Assembly (NCBI RefSeq): GCF_024464655.1
Contig: NZ_JANHAV010000002.1
Span: 62,001 to 126,000, forward strand
Source of the DNA: Halobellus inordinatus
Lineage (GTDB): Archaea; Halobacteriota; Halobacteria; Halobacteriales; Haloferacaceae
Direction: 5' to 3'
DNA length: 64,000 nucleotides
The translations under genes and the position numbers were made by a program. Under the pieces are notes generated by a model. That model saw nothing but the letters and a program-made list of their open reading frames with translations, had not been told where the DNA came from and did no database searches. Positions 1-9,619 of the stretch are shown here, piece by piece (position 1 is the stretch's first letter; every line of letters begins with the position of its first letter).

Positions 1-753
1 GAACTCGCCTTCGATCAGCGTCCCGCCGGTCAACAGGTCACCGTGCTGATAGTGGACGACGCGAACCCCGAGCTCGTCGTTCTTGTACGACAGCGCCGAG
101 GGTGCGACGACTTCCGCGCCGCGGAAGGAGAGGTTGCGGAGTTCGTCGACGGTGATCCGGCCGACGTTGCGCGCGCCTTCGACGACGTGTGGGTCGCCGG
201 TCATCACGCCTTCGACGTCGGTGACGATGACGACCTCGTCGGCGTCCATATAGCGGCCGAGCATCACGGCGGTCGTGTCCGAACCGCCGCGTCCGAGCGT
301 GGTGATCTCACCTTCGAGGTTCTGTGCGAGAAAGCCCGTGATGACTGGGACGACGTTGTCCAGTTCTTCGGCGAGTTTGGCGGCGCGGCGCTGCGTCTCC
401 TCGACGTCGACTTCGCCGAGGTCGTTCGCGATGACCGGCCAGTCTTCCGCGCCGGGTTCGACGAAGATGGCGTTGACGCCGCGCGCGGCCAGAGCCGCTT
501 TGAGCATCCGGACGCTCGTCCGCTCGCCCATCGAGACGATCTCCGCGCGGTCGCGGTCGTCGGCCTCGAACTCGATGTCTTCGAGGAGTTCGTCCGTCGT
601 ATTCCCCATCGCGGAGGCGACGACGGCGATCTCGTGGCCTTCCTCGACCGCCGCGGCGATCGAGTCGGCGGCGCGGTTGATCCGGTCGCCGCTTCCGAGA
701 GAAGTCCCCCCGAACTTTGCAACTACGCGCACGGTCGATCCTCCTGTCGGCAT
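1..753 (-). CDS. lysC: Aspartate kinase, N-terminal part (runs off left edge)
   Basis: Phosphorylates aspartate to aspartyl-4-phosphate, the first step toward lysine, threonine and methionine. The minus strand reads from an ATG at 753 as MPTGGSTVRVVAKFGGTSLG; the VAKFGGTS motif is the amino-acid-kinase nucleotide loop. Further in are the aspartokinase-typical stretches VASAMGNTTDELL, VSMGERTS, ITGFLAQN and the GRGGSD-TTAVMLG substrate/ATP segment. The 251 codons seen cover the catalytic kinase domain. The regulatory ACT domains expected at the C-terminus lie beyond the window, so feedback control cannot be judged. It is divergent from the GNAT-like gene, with about 220 bp between their starts. 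Confidence 0.93.
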   Translation of the reverse strand, partial: MPTGGSTVRVVAKFGGTSLGSGDRINRAADSIAAAVEEGHEIAVVASAMGNTTDELLEDIEFEADDRDRAEIVSMGERTSVRMLKAALAARGVNAIFVEPGAEDWPVIANDLGEVDVEETQRRAAKLAEELDNVVPVITGFLAQNLEGEITTLGRGGSDTTAVMLGRYMDADEVVIVTDVEGVMTGDPHVVEGARNVGRITVDELRNLSFRGAEVVAPSALSYKNDELGVRVVHYQHGDLLTGGTLIEGEF

Positions 754-945
754 ACGAGACAGATCTGCGAGTGGTGCTCTGACATAGCCGATGATTGCGG
801 GGGGGTAGTGTAAAACCTTGTCTCCCGTCTCAACCGTTGCCGAGTTCTGCTGATCGGCGTGCGACCGTCGCTACGGACGATACTCGAAACCGGATCGTGA
901 TGGATCGTGAAATCCTGACAGCTTCGGCGCGAATCTGCCGCGGTC

Positions 946-955
946 GTTTAAGTTT
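946..955 (+). promoter_or_regulatory. TATA-like box upstream of GNAT-like gene
   Basis: The T-rich GTTTAAGTTT box ends 20 nt before the ATG at 976, a distance that fits a short-leader or leaderless transcript. It sits in the region between the divergent aspartokinase gene and this gene. Confidence 0.4.
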
Positions 956-975
956 CTCCGCTCTAATACGGACGT

Positions 976-1416
976 ATGACCGTAAACGTCCGAGACGCCG
1001 TCGAGGCGGACGCCGAGACGCTCGGATCCATCGTCGACCTCCCCGCAGACGCGCTCCGGAACGTCGTCCACGACCGGACGGTGCGCCTCGCGGTCGACCA
1101 AGCCGACGCGGGGCCGAACGCCGACGCCGAAAACGGTGAGAACGCGGAATCGGTGCTCGGATTCGTCGCCTTCGACGTCAGAGACGGCACGGTACACGTG
1201 ACTCAGCTCGCGGGCGATGCTGACGTGGCCGAACGACTGCTCGCGGAGCCGGTTCGCTTCGCGGTCAACGAGGGCTTCGACGTCGCCTTCGTCGTTCCGG
1301 ACTCCGACGACGACGCCGAGGCGGCCGCCGAAGCCGCGGGCTTCGAGGCCGCCGGTCCGGGGCCACGCTTCGACGGCGACTCGACGACGCGGTACCGATT
1401 CCGGCCGGGTGACTGA
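976..1416 (+). CDS. GNAT-like acetyltransferase family protein
   Basis: A 146-residue acidic protein starting MTVNVRDAVEADAETL, the usual opening of a GNAT domain (beta-strand, then a helix beginning with an acidic 'ADA' run). A central strand reads VLGFVAFDVRDGTVHVTQL. A helix then ends in an arginine-rich strand at the C-terminus. The pyrophosphate-binding Q/RxxGxG/A loop is not convincing, so acetyl-CoA binding is inferred from the overall pattern only and the substrate is unknown. A TATA-like box lies 20 nt upstream of the ATG. It converges on the PolD small-subunit gene, with 17 nt between the two stop codons. Confidence 0.6.
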   Translation: MTVNVRDAVEADAETLGSIVDLPADALRNVVHDRTVRLAVDQADAGPNADAENGENAESVLGFVAFDVRDGTVHVTQLAGDADVAERLLAEPVRFAVNEGFDVAFVVPDSDDDAEAAAEAAGFEAAGPGPRFDGDSTTRYRFRPGD

Positions 1417-1433
1417 TCGCTGGTAGATCCCTC

Positions 1434-3077
1434 TCAGGAGAACTTCCGCACCGTCATATCGAGCGTGTCGAGGTCGAGGATGGGTGCGTAGCCGACGTCG
1501 GGGTCGATGTTTACGGACTTCTGGAAGTCGGTCTGCGCCTGCCAGCAGCCGGAGTTGACCGCGAGGACGTTGTGGTACTTCCCCCACCCGAGTTTGTGGA
1601 CGTGGCCGGTGTGGAAGACGTCCGGGACCTCCTCCATCACCAGGTAGTCCTCCTCCTCGGGGGCGAGCCGTGTCTTCCCGCCGAACTGCGGCGCGACGTG
1701 CCGCTTCTTCAGGAGTTGATACATCGCCTTGTGGGGGTCGTCGTAGCTCGCTTTCTCTTCGGGGAGTTCGGCGATGACCTCGTCGAGCGAGACGCCGTGA
1801 TACATCTGGATGTTCACGCCCTCGACGGTCACGAGCGACGGGTTGCCCGTGATGCGCGCGTCGTGGGCCGATATAATGTCCCGGAGTCGCTCGTCGAATC
1901 CGGGTTGGGGCTCCGCGAGGCGAACGGCGTCGTGGTTCCCCGGGATCATCAGAATCTCCATATCGCCGGGGACGTCTTTGAGGTGTTCGGAGAACTGCTC
2001 GTACTGCTCGTAGATGTCGACGATATCGAGCTCCTCGTCCTGGTCCGGGTAGACGCCGACGCCTTCGACCATATCACCCGCGATGAGCAGGTACTCCACC
2101 CGTTCTGCCGCCTCGGTGTGGAGCCAGTCGGCGAAGCGACCCCAGGCGTCGGCCTCGAACTCCTGGCTGCCGACGTGGACGTCCGAAATGAGGGCCGCCT
2201 GGACGTGTCTGTCGGCGGTGTTCGGCGAGTACGTCCGCGGCACGTCCGGGAAGTACATCGCGTCGACGAACATAATCCCCGCGTCGTCCGAGAGCGTCCC
2301 CTCGACGGCGATGCACTCGTCGAGCAGCAGTTCGTCGACCAGGCTGGCGAACTCGCGGTCTTTCATCACGAGACAGGGGAACGTCCCGGTCGTGTCTTCC
2401 AGTTCCACGAGCCAGTGGCCGCTTTTCGTCGATCGGATGTCGTTGACGAGGCCGATCATCGCGGCGTCGTTGCCGCCGCTCATCGACTGGATCGCCTCGG
2501 CCGGCCGGTGATTGACGCGGCCGCGGAGTTGCTTCGAGAGCTTCTCGTAGCGGTCGCGGAACACCTTCACGAAGTCCTCGTACGCTCCCGTCCCGGTGCT
2601 CTGACCGGTTATGTCGCCGCTGACCTCCAGCGACCGGAGCGCTGGGTCGCGTCGCGACGCTGCGTCCCCAGTGGGAGATGCATCGTCTGTAGCCCGCGTC
2701 GAGGTAGGCGCGCTCTCCACCTCCGGCGCGGTCGAATCCTCCATTTCGTCTGGACCCTCAGAATCGGTGCGACTATCTGCCGCTTGCCGATTTTGTCCTG
2801 GTTTTCCACTAGAAACAGAGGGGTCTGGAGAGACGCCGGAGTCGTCGGCGGTAGGTGCGGCATCTGTCGGGTCGGCGTCGGGTCGCGCCCCGCCGAGCGC
2901 GGCCCGGACGTCGGCGACGGTGATCCGCAGCGCGTCGTCGTCGACGGACTCGACGACCCGTTCGAGCGCTCGCGCGGGGTTCTCCGCGGCCGCGATGAGC
3001 GTCACTGCCTCCTGTTCGGCGTTGTAGCCGCGTCCGGCGAGTTCCCGCACGATGCGCACCGGCGTCTCCAGAGGCAC
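1434..3077 (-). CDS. polD1: DNA polymerase D small subunit (DP1), 3'-5' exonuclease
   Basis: Proofreading and scaffold subunit of the archaeal replicative polymerase PolD; its large partner is at 27481-31182. The 547-residue protein has an N-terminal domain (about 1-65), a low-complexity Ser/Asp/Thr linker (about 66-145), an OB-fold region (about 200-275, 'STKSGHWLVELEDTTG') and a calcineurin-like phosphoesterase domain. The Mre11-type metal motifs are intact: DVH at 299-301, GD at 334-335, GNHD at 380-383 and later GHVH. Nuclease activity is therefore likely retained. The ATG at 3077 gives the normal DP1 N-terminus. The acidic linker is longer than in non-halophile DP1 and is probably a salt adaptation. 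Confidence 0.95.
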   Translation of the reverse strand: MPLETPVRIVRELAGRGYNAEQEAVTLIAAAENPARALERVVESVDDDALRITVADVRAALGGARPDADPTDAAPTADDSGVSPDPSVSSGKPGQNRQAADSRTDSEGPDEMEDSTAPEVESAPTSTRATDDASPTGDAASRRDPALRSLEVSGDITGQSTGTGAYEDFVKVFRDRYEKLSKQLRGRVNHRPAEAIQSMSGGNDAAMIGLVNDIRSTKSGHWLVELEDTTGTFPCLVMKDREFASLVDELLLDECIAVEGTLSDDAGIMFVDAMYFPDVPRTYSPNTADRHVQAALISDVHVGSQEFEADAWGRFADWLHTEAAERVEYLLIAGDMVEGVGVYPDQDEELDIVDIYEQYEQFSEHLKDVPGDMEILMIPGNHDAVRLAEPQPGFDERLRDIISAHDARITGNPSLVTVEGVNIQMYHGVSLDEVIAELPEEKASYDDPHKAMYQLLKKRHVAPQFGGKTRLAPEEEDYLVMEEVPDVFHTGHVHKLGWGKYHNVLAVNSGCWQAQTDFQKSVNIDPDVGYAPILDLDTLDMTVRKFS

Positions 3078-3181
3078 ACCGGGCGAAGGAGGTAGCGGAT
3101 GAAAAGCGTACTGAACCCGCCCGCCGATCGGGAGGCGCGGCCCAGAAGCTTGAAACGCGGCGACGGAGAACGTTCCGGTAG

Positions 3182-4096
3182 ATGACGGACGACGAGGGCA
3201 GCGCGGACGACCCCGGCCGTTCTGACGTTCCCGGCGACGACGGAGATCCGTCGGCCGACACGGACGCTGCCGACGCGGGTGAGCGACGCGACGAGGCTCG
3301 CGGGACGACGACGCCCCGTACTGACGACACTCCCTCCGGGGCGGCGCACGAGGCGCGAGCGTCGTCCCCAGCCGACAGCGAAGACGACCAGCGCGACACC
3401 TCTGCTGGCGTCACCGAACCGGGTCCGAACGGCGACCGTCGGCCGCGCCCCGAACCGGGATCAGCTGCCGCCGGCTCACAGAGCTTTCTCACGCGCTTTC
3501 GGACGGCCCAGAGCGGCCCTTTGATGTTCGTCCGCGAGACGATTTATAGCGCTGCGGCCGTTCTCGGCGTTGGCCTCCTGCTGTTTGCGATCAGCGGCGT
3601 CTGGCCGCCGATGGTCGCCGTCGAGAGCGGGAGTATGGAACCCGAGATGCACCGCGGCGACCTCGTGTTCGTGACCGAACCGCACCGGTTCACGCCCGAC
3701 TACGCCTACGACGACACCGGCATCGTCACGGTCGACATCGGCACCGAGCGAGGATATCGAAGCTTCGGTGGCAACGGCTCGGTCGTGATCTACGATCCGC
3801 CGGACCGCGTCGGCTCGCCCATCATCCACCGGGCGCACTTCTACGTCGAGGAAGGCGAGAACTGGTACGACGAGGCGAACCCGGCGTACGTGACGGCGGA
3901 CGACTGCGATGCCCTCCAGAACTGCCCCGCGCCGCACGCCGGATTCATCACCAAGGGCGACGCGAACTCTCGATACGATCAAGCCAGCAACATCGCTGGC
4001 CCAGTGCGCCCCACCTGGATTCGCGGGACGGCCCGGCTCCGAATCCCGTATCTGGGGTACGTCCGGCTCCAGCTAGCCGGAATGTTCGCCGCGTAA
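3182..4096 (+). CDS. Signal peptidase I, archaeal/ER (Sec11) type
   Basis: Membrane serine protease that removes Sec signal peptides. The first ~115 residues are hydrophilic, rich in Asp, Ser and Arg, and look disordered. One transmembrane helix follows at about 121-141 (SAAAVLGVGLLLFAIS). The catalytic domain faces outward, with the nucleophile Ser151 in SGSMEP. His216 (IIHRA) replaces the bacterial lysine, and Asp260/Asp266 lie in GDANSRYDQ. This Ser-His-Asp set is that of the S26B family. At 304 residues it is longer than the catalytic core because of the N-terminal tail. It is divergent from polD1, with 104 bp between starts. Confidence 0.9.
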   Translation: MTDDEGSADDPGRSDVPGDDGDPSADTDAADAGERRDEARGTTTPRTDDTPSGAAHEARASSPADSEDDQRDTSAGVTEPGPNGDRRPRPEPGSAAAGSQSFLTRFRTAQSGPLMFVRETIYSAAAVLGVGLLLFAISGVWPPMVAVESGSMEPEMHRGDLVFVTEPHRFTPDYAYDDTGIVTVDIGTERGYRSFGGNGSVVIYDPPDRVGSPIIHRAHFYVEEGENWYDEANPAYVTADDCDALQNCPAPHAGFITKGDANSRYDQASNIAGPVRPTWIRGTARLRIPYLGYVRLQLAGMFAA

Positions 4097-4130
4097 GTCG
4101 CGGACGGCCGCTGCGCGTTCCCGCTCGGCG

Positions 4131-4865
4131 CTACTGATCGAGGACGTCGAGCGCCGCGGCCGCCTCCCGCGCGGCCGAGAGATGCTCGCTCGCGCGTCGC
4201 GGATCGTCGGTCTGCTCGGCTAATTGCGCGTGTCGCGTCAGCGCCCGCAGCAGCGACTGGCGTGCGGTCTGTCTGTCCGCTGCGCCGTCCGCTGCCGACA
4301 CACCCTCGGTGCGCCCCTCGCTGTCGGGGGTCGCCGTCGCCTCGGGACGAGGCGTCGCGGTCACCGGGGCGGACTCGTGCCGTCCGTTCGCTGCCGACTC
4401 GGTGCTCGGTGCCGAAGCGGCGCTGCTCGGCGTCGCCCCGGCGTCGGGGATCTGATCCGCCGCGGCTTCTGCCGACCGCTCCGCGGGCGATACTGCGTCG
4501 ACCTCGAGTGATTCGGGCTCCCGCTGCGCTCCGGCATTTGCGTCCGTAGCCTCCGCGGTGGGCTCAGGTGATCCCGACGCCGCAGGCGACTCGGCTGCTT
4601 GAGCCTCCGGCTCGGTTTCGGCGTCGGCCCCGGTGCCGCCCGCCTGCGCCTGCTCGCCGCCGGCGACGCGCTGGCAACTCGGACAGAACTCCTGACCCTG
4701 ATACCGGAATATCGGCGCGCCGCACTCGTCGCAGTGCCGGTTGGTCATCGTCGCGCCCTTCAGCAGGAGTTCGCTCATCTGCTGGGTCTCTTTGCGTCGC
4801 TCTTCGTCTTTTTCGTACTTCTCGCGCAGTCGCTTCCGCTCCGCTTCCTCGTCGAAGTCGCTCAC
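4131..4865 (-). CDS. UPF0148 / Sjogren autoantigen-like zinc-ribbon protein
   Basis: The N-terminal ~70 residues are the conserved part. A charged helix (SDFDEEAERKRLREKYEKDE) leads to MSELLLKGATMTNRHC, then a CxxC...CPSC zinc ribbon (HCDECGAPIFRYQGQEFCPSC). This is the signature of the UPF0148/SSSCA1 family. The middle (about 75-205) is a low-complexity Ala/Glu/Ser/Thr segment, and the last 40 residues form a probable helix (RQSLLRALTRHAQLAEQ). The molecular role of the family in archaea is not known to me. It lies 64 bp upstream of, and on the same strand as, the DedA-like gene, so the two may be co-transcribed. Confidence 0.82.
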   Translation of the reverse strand: MSDFDEEAERKRLREKYEKDEERRKETQQMSELLLKGATMTNRHCDECGAPIFRYQGQEFCPSCQRVAGGEQAQAGGTGADAETEPEAQAAESPAASGSPEPTAEATDANAGAQREPESLEVDAVSPAERSAEAAADQIPDAGATPSSAASAPSTESAANGRHESAPVTATPRPEATATPDSEGRTEGVSAADGAADRQTARQSLLRALTRHAQLAEQTDDPRRASEHLSAAREAAAALDVLDQ

Positions 4866-4929
4866 GTGTCCTGAAACGCGTCGTACGTCGAAAAATCCTC
4901 CGGGGTCCGGAGACGGGCGCGAAGCCGGC

Positions 4930-5454
4930 CTACAGCAGCGTCCCGCCGTAGAGATACAGACCGGCGAGTGCGACCTCGAAAACGAGCGTCCCGACCGCCG
5001 ACAGGCCCAGGAACTTCCGGTCGTCCATCTCCGCGAACCCGGCCGGGACGGTCAACATCCCGCGCGTGAACAAGAGCGCGTTGCTCACGGGGACGACGAT
5101 CGGCCCCCAGCGCTCGAACCACCCGTCGAAGCGGTCGAGCTTCGACTCCTCGATGCGGAACCACGACTTCGCGAGGAGGTACTCGCGGCCACCACGCTGG
5201 GCGACTTTGAACAGCGCGTACTGGCCGACGGTCGCGCCGAGGACGGCGACGGCGAGGACCGGGAGGAGCGCGTCGCCGCCGAGCAACAGCAGCGAACCGG
5301 GGACGATCAGCTCGCTCGGCATGAAGTACATCAGCATCGCGCCTTCGAGCACGAAGACGCCGAAGAGCACGACGTAAGCCCACTCGGACTCTAAGAGCGC
5401 CAGCAGGCGCGGGGGCATCGCGTCGAGTTGGAGGGCAAGCGCCGGCAACTGCAT
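4930..5454 (-). CDS. DedA/SNARE-associated family membrane protein
   Basis: The open frame extends further upstream, but the first plausible start is the ATG at 5454 ([17 protein letters not shown]); an ATG at 5418 is an alternative. The 174-residue protein is mostly hydrophobic. It contains the DedA hallmarks '[25 protein letters not shown]', a [14 protein letters not shown] segment, and a '[24 protein letters not shown]' re-entrant-like stretch with the conserved arginine. DedA proteins are membrane proteins implicated in lipid transport and envelope homeostasis; a specific substrate cannot be read here. It is somewhat shorter than typical DedA (about 200 residues). It is divergent from hemB. 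Confidence 0.82.
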   Translation of the reverse strand: MQLPALALQLDAMPPRLLALLESEWAYVVLFGVFVLEGAMLMYFMPSELIVPGSLLLLGGDALLPVLAVAVLGATVGQYALFKVAQRGGREYLLAKSWFRIEESKLDRFDGWFERWGPIVVPVSNALLFTRGMLTVPAGFAEMDDRKFLGLSAVGTLVFEVALAGLYLYGGTLL

Positions 5455-5569
5455 TATGTATCTGTTCCAGAGAGCGTCACAAACATATTTCGCTCCGTAC
5501 GCCACGACCAGCGACGTCAGGATACCACGCGTGTCGTCTCTTGTCGTGTCGGCACCCGCGAGCGATGCG

Positions 5570-5578
5570 ATTTTTTCC
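5570..5578 (+). promoter_or_regulatory. T-rich promoter box of hemB
   Basis: A run of six T (ATTTTTTCC) ends 20 nt before the hemB ATG at 5599. Similar T-rich boxes occur at the same distance before several other genes here, so this is the likely TATA-equivalent of a short-leader transcript. Confidence 0.4.
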
Positions 5579-5598
5579 GGCCGTCGCGAAGTCCCGGT

Positions 5599-6579
5599 AT
5601 GGACCTCACAGACCGCCCGCGGCGACTCCGCCGGGACGGCATCAGATCGCTCGTCAGCGAGACACAACTCGACGCACACGACCTCGTCGCGCCGGTCTTC
5701 GTCGACGCGACCACAGACGAGCGCGTGCCGATCGACTCGATGCCAGGCCACGAGCGCGTTCCGATCGACGAAGCGGTCGCGCGCGTCGAGGAAGTTCGCG
5801 AGACGGGCGTCGAGGCCGTGATGGTGTTCGGCATCCCCCACTCAAAAGACGAGCGGGGCACGCGCGCGTGGGCGGACGACGGCGTCGTCCAGGAGGCCGT
5901 CCGCCGGATCACCGCCGAGACCGACGCCTACGTGATCACCGACGTCTGTCTCTGTGAGTACACCAGTCACGGCCACTGTGGCGTCCTCGAACCGGAGGCG
6001 GCCGAGGAGCCGACGCTGACCGTCCAGAACGACCCGACGCTGGAACTGCTGGCGAAGACCGCCGTCTCCCACGCTGAGGCGGGCGCGGATATGGTCGCGC
6101 CGAGTTCTATGACTGACGGGATGGTCGGCGCGATCCGCGAGGGCCTCGACGCCGCGGGCTACGAGGACGTCCCGATTATGTCCTACGCGGCGAAGTACGA
6201 GAGCGCCTTCTACGGGCCGTTCCGCGACGCTGCCGACGGCGCGCCGGCGTTCGGTGACCGGCGACACTACCAGATGGACCCCGCGAACGGTCGCGAGGCG
6301 CTGCGGGAAGTCCGACTCGACGTCGAACAGGGCGCGGACGTGTTGATGGTCAAGCCCGCGTTGGCGTATCTCGACGTCGTCCGCGACGTCCGACGGGAGT
6401 TCGAGCACCCGGTAGCGGCATACAACGTCTCCGGCGAGTACGCGATGCTGCACGCCGCCGCCGAGAAAGGCTGGCTCGACCTCGAAGAAGTCGCCTACGA
6501 GTCGCTGCTCGCGATGAGACGCGCCGGTGCGGATCTGATCATCACCTACTTCGCCGAGGACGTCGCGGCGCGGCTCTGA
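5599..6579 (+). CDS. hemB: Porphobilinogen synthase (delta-aminolevulinate dehydratase)
   Basis: Condenses two 5-aminolevulinate molecules to porphobilinogen, the second committed step of heme, siroheme and cobalamin synthesis. The ATG at 5599 gives [21 protein letters not shown], the usual HemB N-terminus, in 326 residues. The Schiff-base lysines are Lys199 ([17 protein letters not shown]) and Lys252 ([11 protein letters not shown]). The zinc-type triad is Cys117, Cys119 and Cys127 in [14 protein letters not shown], so this is a zinc enzyme rather than the Mg-only Asp variant. It opens a chromosomal stretch that also carries hemL, hemC, a SUMT gene and hemD, although amt-glnK and a protease gene intervene. 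Confidence 0.97.
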   Translation: MDLTDRPRRLRRDGIRSLVSETQLDAHDLVAPVFVDATTDERVPIDSMPGHERVPIDEAVARVEEVRETGVEAVMVFGIPHSKDERGTRAWADDGVVQEAVRRITAETDAYVITDVCLCEYTSHGHCGVLEPEAAEEPTLTVQNDPTLELLAKTAVSHAEAGADMVAPSSMTDGMVGAIREGLDAAGYEDVPIMSYAAKYESAFYGPFRDAADGAPAFGDRRHYQMDPANGREALREVRLDVEQGADVLMVKPALAYLDVVRDVRREFEHPVAAYNVSGEYAMLHAAAEKGWLDLEEVAYESLLAMRRAGADLIITYFAEDVAARL

Positions 6580-6918
6580 TCCCGCTGTCGGACCCTCAGC
6601 TCTCTCCTCGAAGATAATTTCCATACTGAAATCAGAGGCGGCGCGCGCTCCCTAGATAGTATAATCTGGCAGGAATTGCCTGAACGGATGTCCAATAGAA
6701 TTCGAAATAATTCTGCGATTCTGGACAGAATAGGGCCTTATACACATAATATTGTTACCCAAATCATACGAACGTCTGAATACGAACACGTATTTTGGAC
6801 GTTTTCAACTCCAAATTTTATATACTACCTTTGCTTGAAGATATCCCGTGAGACACAATACGAACCGCACCGAATTTGGCGCACTGTTGGACGAATGTCC
6901 GTCAAAAGTGGTGAAAGT
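6580..6918 (+). promoter_or_regulatory. AT-rich control region upstream of amt-glnK
   Basis: This 339-bp gap is much richer in AT than its surroundings and holds no convincing gene, although the amt frame stays open through most of it. A strong TATA box (TTTTATATA) lies at 6816-6824. Upstream are two inverted repeats: AGAATT-N6-AATTCT at 6697-6714, flanked by GTCCA (6690) and TGGAC (6722), and AATACG-N4-CGTATT at 6779-6794. These are candidate sites for a nitrogen-responsive regulator, which is an inference. The distance from the TATA box to the ATG at 6919 leaves a leader of about 70 nt. Confidence 0.5.
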
Positions 6919-8292
6919 ATGGTAACTCCGTTACAGGTCGATCCCGCGACGGTCGCCACCGGGATCAACAACGTCTGGGTGCTGGTGGTCACGTTCCTGA
7001 TCTTCTTCATGCAGCCGGGCTTCGCGCTCCTCGAAGCGGGGCAGGTCCGCGCGAAGAACGTCGGGAACGTGTTGATGAAGAATATGACCGACTGGATCCT
7101 CGGCACGCTCATCTACTTCGTCGTCGGTGCCGGGGTGGTGAGCATCGTCGGAGCGCTGACCTCCGGCGGCAGCGTCGCCGGCGCGTTCGCGTACGTCAGC
7201 GATCCGAACGCGTGGATCGGCTGGCTCTTCGGTGCCGTCTTCGCGATGACGGCGGCGACGATCGTCTCCGGCGCGGTCGCAGAGCGGATGAACTTCAACG
7301 CGTACGTCCTCTTCACGATCCTGATGACGGCGGCGATCTACCCGGTCGTCGTCGGCTTCACGTGGGGCGGCGGCCTCCTCGCGAGCGGCGGATTCATCGG
7401 CGCTGCACTCGGCGCAGGCTACCTCGACTTCGCCGGCGCGACCGTCGTCCACATGTGCGGCGGCGTCGCCGGTCTGGTCGCGGCGAAGTTCGTCGGAGCG
7501 CGCAAGGGCCGCTACGACGAGAACGGTAACAGCCAGCCCATCCCGGGTCACTCGATGCTGCTGGCCGTCCTCGGAACGTTCATCCTCGCGTTCGGCTGGT
7601 ACGGCTTCAACGTCGGCACGCAGGCGACCATCCTCGCGGTCGAGGACGGCAGCCTCACGTTTATGGGCGCCGCGCTCGGTCGCGTCGCGCTCGTGACGAC
7701 CCTCGGAATGGGTGCGGGCGGTGCAATGGCGATGCTGACCTCCGCGCGCTACCAGGGCAAGCCTGACCCGCTCTGGACCGCGAACGGCCTCCTGGCCGGC
7801 CTCGTGGCCGTCACCGGCGCGGTCCCGCACGTCACCTGGTGGGGCGGCGCGCTGCTCGGCGGCCTCGGCGGCTTCTTGGTCCTGCCCGCGTTCCACTTCA
7901 CCGTCGACCGGCTGAAGGTCGACGACGTCTGCGGCGTCTTCGCTGTCCACGGCGTCGCCGGCGCAGTCGGCACCGCGCTCATCCCGGTCTTTGCGGTCGG
8001 TGGCTTCGCGCTCAATCAGTTCGTGCTCCAGGTCGTCGGCGTCGGCGTCATCGCGCTCTGGACGATCGCCGCCTCGGCGGTCGTGCTCGTGGCGCTGGAC
8101 TCGCTGGTCGGCCTCCGCGTGAGCGAGCGCGAAGAGAGCGAAGGCCTCGACGAGGGCGAACACGGCGTCGCGGTCTACCCCGAGTTCGTCCCCAACGAGC
8201 GTCGTGAGAGTACCGTCGCCACGGACGGCGGCGACATTCGTACCGACGGCGGTGCGGACGTCTCCGAAACGGAGGTGAGCGACGATGAGTGA
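6919..8292 (+). CDS. amt: Ammonium transporter (Amt family)
   Basis: Membrane channel/transporter for ammonium, about 11 transmembrane helices in 457 residues. It contains the family stretches [19 protein letters not shown] near the N-terminus, the first pore histidine in [23 protein letters not shown], and the second pore histidine in [15 protein letters not shown]. The C-terminal tail (about 80 residues) is acidic and cytosolic. The start is ambiguous: the ATG at 6919 ([12 protein letters not shown]) has a nearby GGTGA; the ATG at 6895 adds eight residues. Frame upstream of that is unlikely to be translated. It overlaps glnK by 8 nt, the classic amt-glnK arrangement in which GlnK plugs the channel when nitrogen is plentiful. 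Confidence 0.95.
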   Translation: MVTPLQVDPATVATGINNVWVLVVTFLIFFMQPGFALLEAGQVRAKNVGNVLMKNMTDWILGTLIYFVVGAGVVSIVGALTSGGSVAGAFAYVSDPNAWIGWLFGAVFAMTAATIVSGAVAERMNFNAYVLFTILMTAAIYPVVVGFTWGGGLLASGGFIGAALGAGYLDFAGATVVHMCGGVAGLVAAKFVGARKGRYDENGNSQPIPGHSMLLAVLGTFILAFGWYGFNVGTQATILAVEDGSLTFMGAALGRVALVTTLGMGAGGAMAMLTSARYQGKPDPLWTANGLLAGLVAVTGAVPHVTWWGGALLGGLGGFLVLPAFHFTVDRLKVDDVCGVFAVHGVAGAVGTALIPVFAVGGFALNQFVLQVVGVGVIALWTIAASAVVLVALDSLVGLRVSEREESEGLDEGEHGVAVYPEFVPNERRESTVATDGGDIRTDGGADVSETEVSDDE

Positions 8293-8635
8293 CGAGATCA
8301 AGCTGGTGATGGCGTACATCCGGCCGGACAAACTCTCGGACGTTAAGCAGGCGCTGGCAGAGGTCGGCGCGCCGTCGTTGACGGTCACGAACGTCTCCGG
8401 TCGCGGCTCTCAGCCCGCGAAGAAGGGCCAGTGGCGCGGCGAGGAGTACACGGTCGATCTCCACCAGAAGGTAAAAGTCGAGTGCGTCGTCGCCGACATT
8501 CCGGCCGACGACGTCGCCGACGCGATCCTCGAAGCGGCGAGCACCGACGAGAAAGGCGACGGGAAAGTGTTCGTGCTGCCTGTCGATTCGGCGCACCAAA
8601 TACGCACGGGTAAGTCCGGTCCTGACGCCGTATAG
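8285..8635 (+). CDS. glnK: PII nitrogen-regulatory protein GlnK
   Basis: Trimeric PII signal protein that senses ATP/ADP and 2-oxoglutarate and binds Amt. The 116 residues include the N-terminal strand [24 protein letters not shown], the T-loop [19 protein letters not shown] with Tyr55 (equivalent to Tyr51 of bacterial PII), and a PII C-terminal region with '[18 protein letters not shown]' that follows the B-loop. The ATG overlaps the end of amt, so translation is probably coupled. Partner and regulation follow directly from this arrangement. Whether Tyr55 is modified in this organism cannot be read. Confidence 0.96.
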   Translation: MSDEIKLVMAYIRPDKLSDVKQALAEVGAPSLTVTNVSGRGSQPAKKGQWRGEEYTVDLHQKVKVECVVADIPADDVADAILEAASTDEKGDGKVFVLPVDSAHQIRTGKSGPDAV

Positions 8636-8697
8636 CGGCCGTCCCCGATCGGTGCCGGAGAGAAAGATCAAAGACGGGCGCTCACCGCACTCCCGGT

Positions 8698-9519
8698 GTG
8701 GAACTGACGCCGGTCACCGCCCTCGGACTCGTCGCCGCGCTCGTCGGCTTCGAGTTACTCGACCGACTTCGCGGCGCCATCGCTGCCGAGTCGGGCGGAC
8801 GCGCTGACGACGGCCCGTCTGCGCCCCCCGCGGACGTGAGTCCGCTGGCCACCGACCTCCGCGAGCACGTCTGGAAGTGGGTGATCCCGGGACTCCTTCT
8901 GGTGATCGTCGCCCTCGAAGGCAACTCGCTGGCCTCGATCGGCTGGCGGGTCGACTCCGTCGAACGGCTCATCTTCCAGATCGGCGTCGGTCTCGCGGTG
9001 ATGCTCGGGATGAACATCCTCTTTTCGCCGCTGTGGGCGCGCGTCGGCGACGGCGGCGAGAGCCTCGCGGCCGGTCTCGGGACGTTCGCGTCGCTGTCGG
9101 TCCCCGAACGGCTGTTCGTCGCGCTCACCGCGGGCGCGACCGAGGAGACCGCCTTCCACGGTTACGCGCTCGAACGCCTGCTCGCGCTCACCGGGAACGT
9201 CCCGCTCTCCGGCGGGATCGCCTTTCTCGCGTTCACGCTCGGCCACACTGGCGACACGTGGGATCGGGACGCCGTCGCCCGAATCGCCCAGCCAGCCCTC
9301 GTCACGACGCTGCTGTATCTCTGGTTTCGATCGTTGCCAGTTCTGATCGCCATTCACGCGCTGAACGACGCGGTCGGCCTCCTGCTCGCAGATCGGTTCG
9401 TGGTCCCGGACGACGGTGGCGGGCCAGCCGACGGACGCGACCCTGAGGCGGCAGAACGGGCCACCTCCGCCGCCGACGGGGACGACTCGGACGCACTCGG
9501 GTGGCTCCGTGGCGAGTGA
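8698..9519 (+). CDS. CPBP-family intramembrane metalloprotease
   Basis: A polytopic membrane protein of 273 residues beginning with GTG at 8698. The CPBP/CAAX-protease motifs are present: motif 1 at 149-154 (EETAFH), motif 2 at 179-183 (FTLGH) and motif 3 at 220-223 (HALN). In most relatives motif 1 is EExxxR; here the sixth position is histidine. The tail after residue 235 is acidic and low-complexity. CPBP proteins include CAAX-prenyl proteases and bacteriocin-immunity proteins. In archaea the substrate is generally unknown and nothing in the neighbourhood identifies it. Confidence 0.85.
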   Translation: MELTPVTALGLVAALVGFELLDRLRGAIAAESGGRADDGPSAPPADVSPLATDLREHVWKWVIPGLLLVIVALEGNSLASIGWRVDSVERLIFQIGVGLAVMLGMNILFSPLWARVGDGGESLAAGLGTFASLSVPERLFVALTAGATEETAFHGYALERLLALTGNVPLSGGIAFLAFTLGHTGDTWDRDAVARIAQPALVTTLLYLWFRSLPVLIAIHALNDAVGLLLADRFVVPDDGGGPADGRDPEAAERATSAADGDDSDALGWLRGE

Positions 9520-9619
9520 GTGGCCCCAGTTCAGACACAGTCTGCTGCGGACACTCACGTCTGCCGGACGACTGCGCGAAGCGACAAGGATTTTGGACGC
9601 GCCGGTCGAATCGAGGCGT

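Noticed and set aside
1572-3095. 507-codon plus-strand ORF opposite polD1
   Set aside because: Shadow of a high-GC acidic gene: its protein is rich in Arg/Val/His with no family motif, while the minus strand encodes an unmistakable DP1.
6676-6918. N-terminal extension of amt
   Set aside because: The frame is open but AT-rich and codes for residues unlike any Amt leader, and a TATA box sits inside it; treated as control region.
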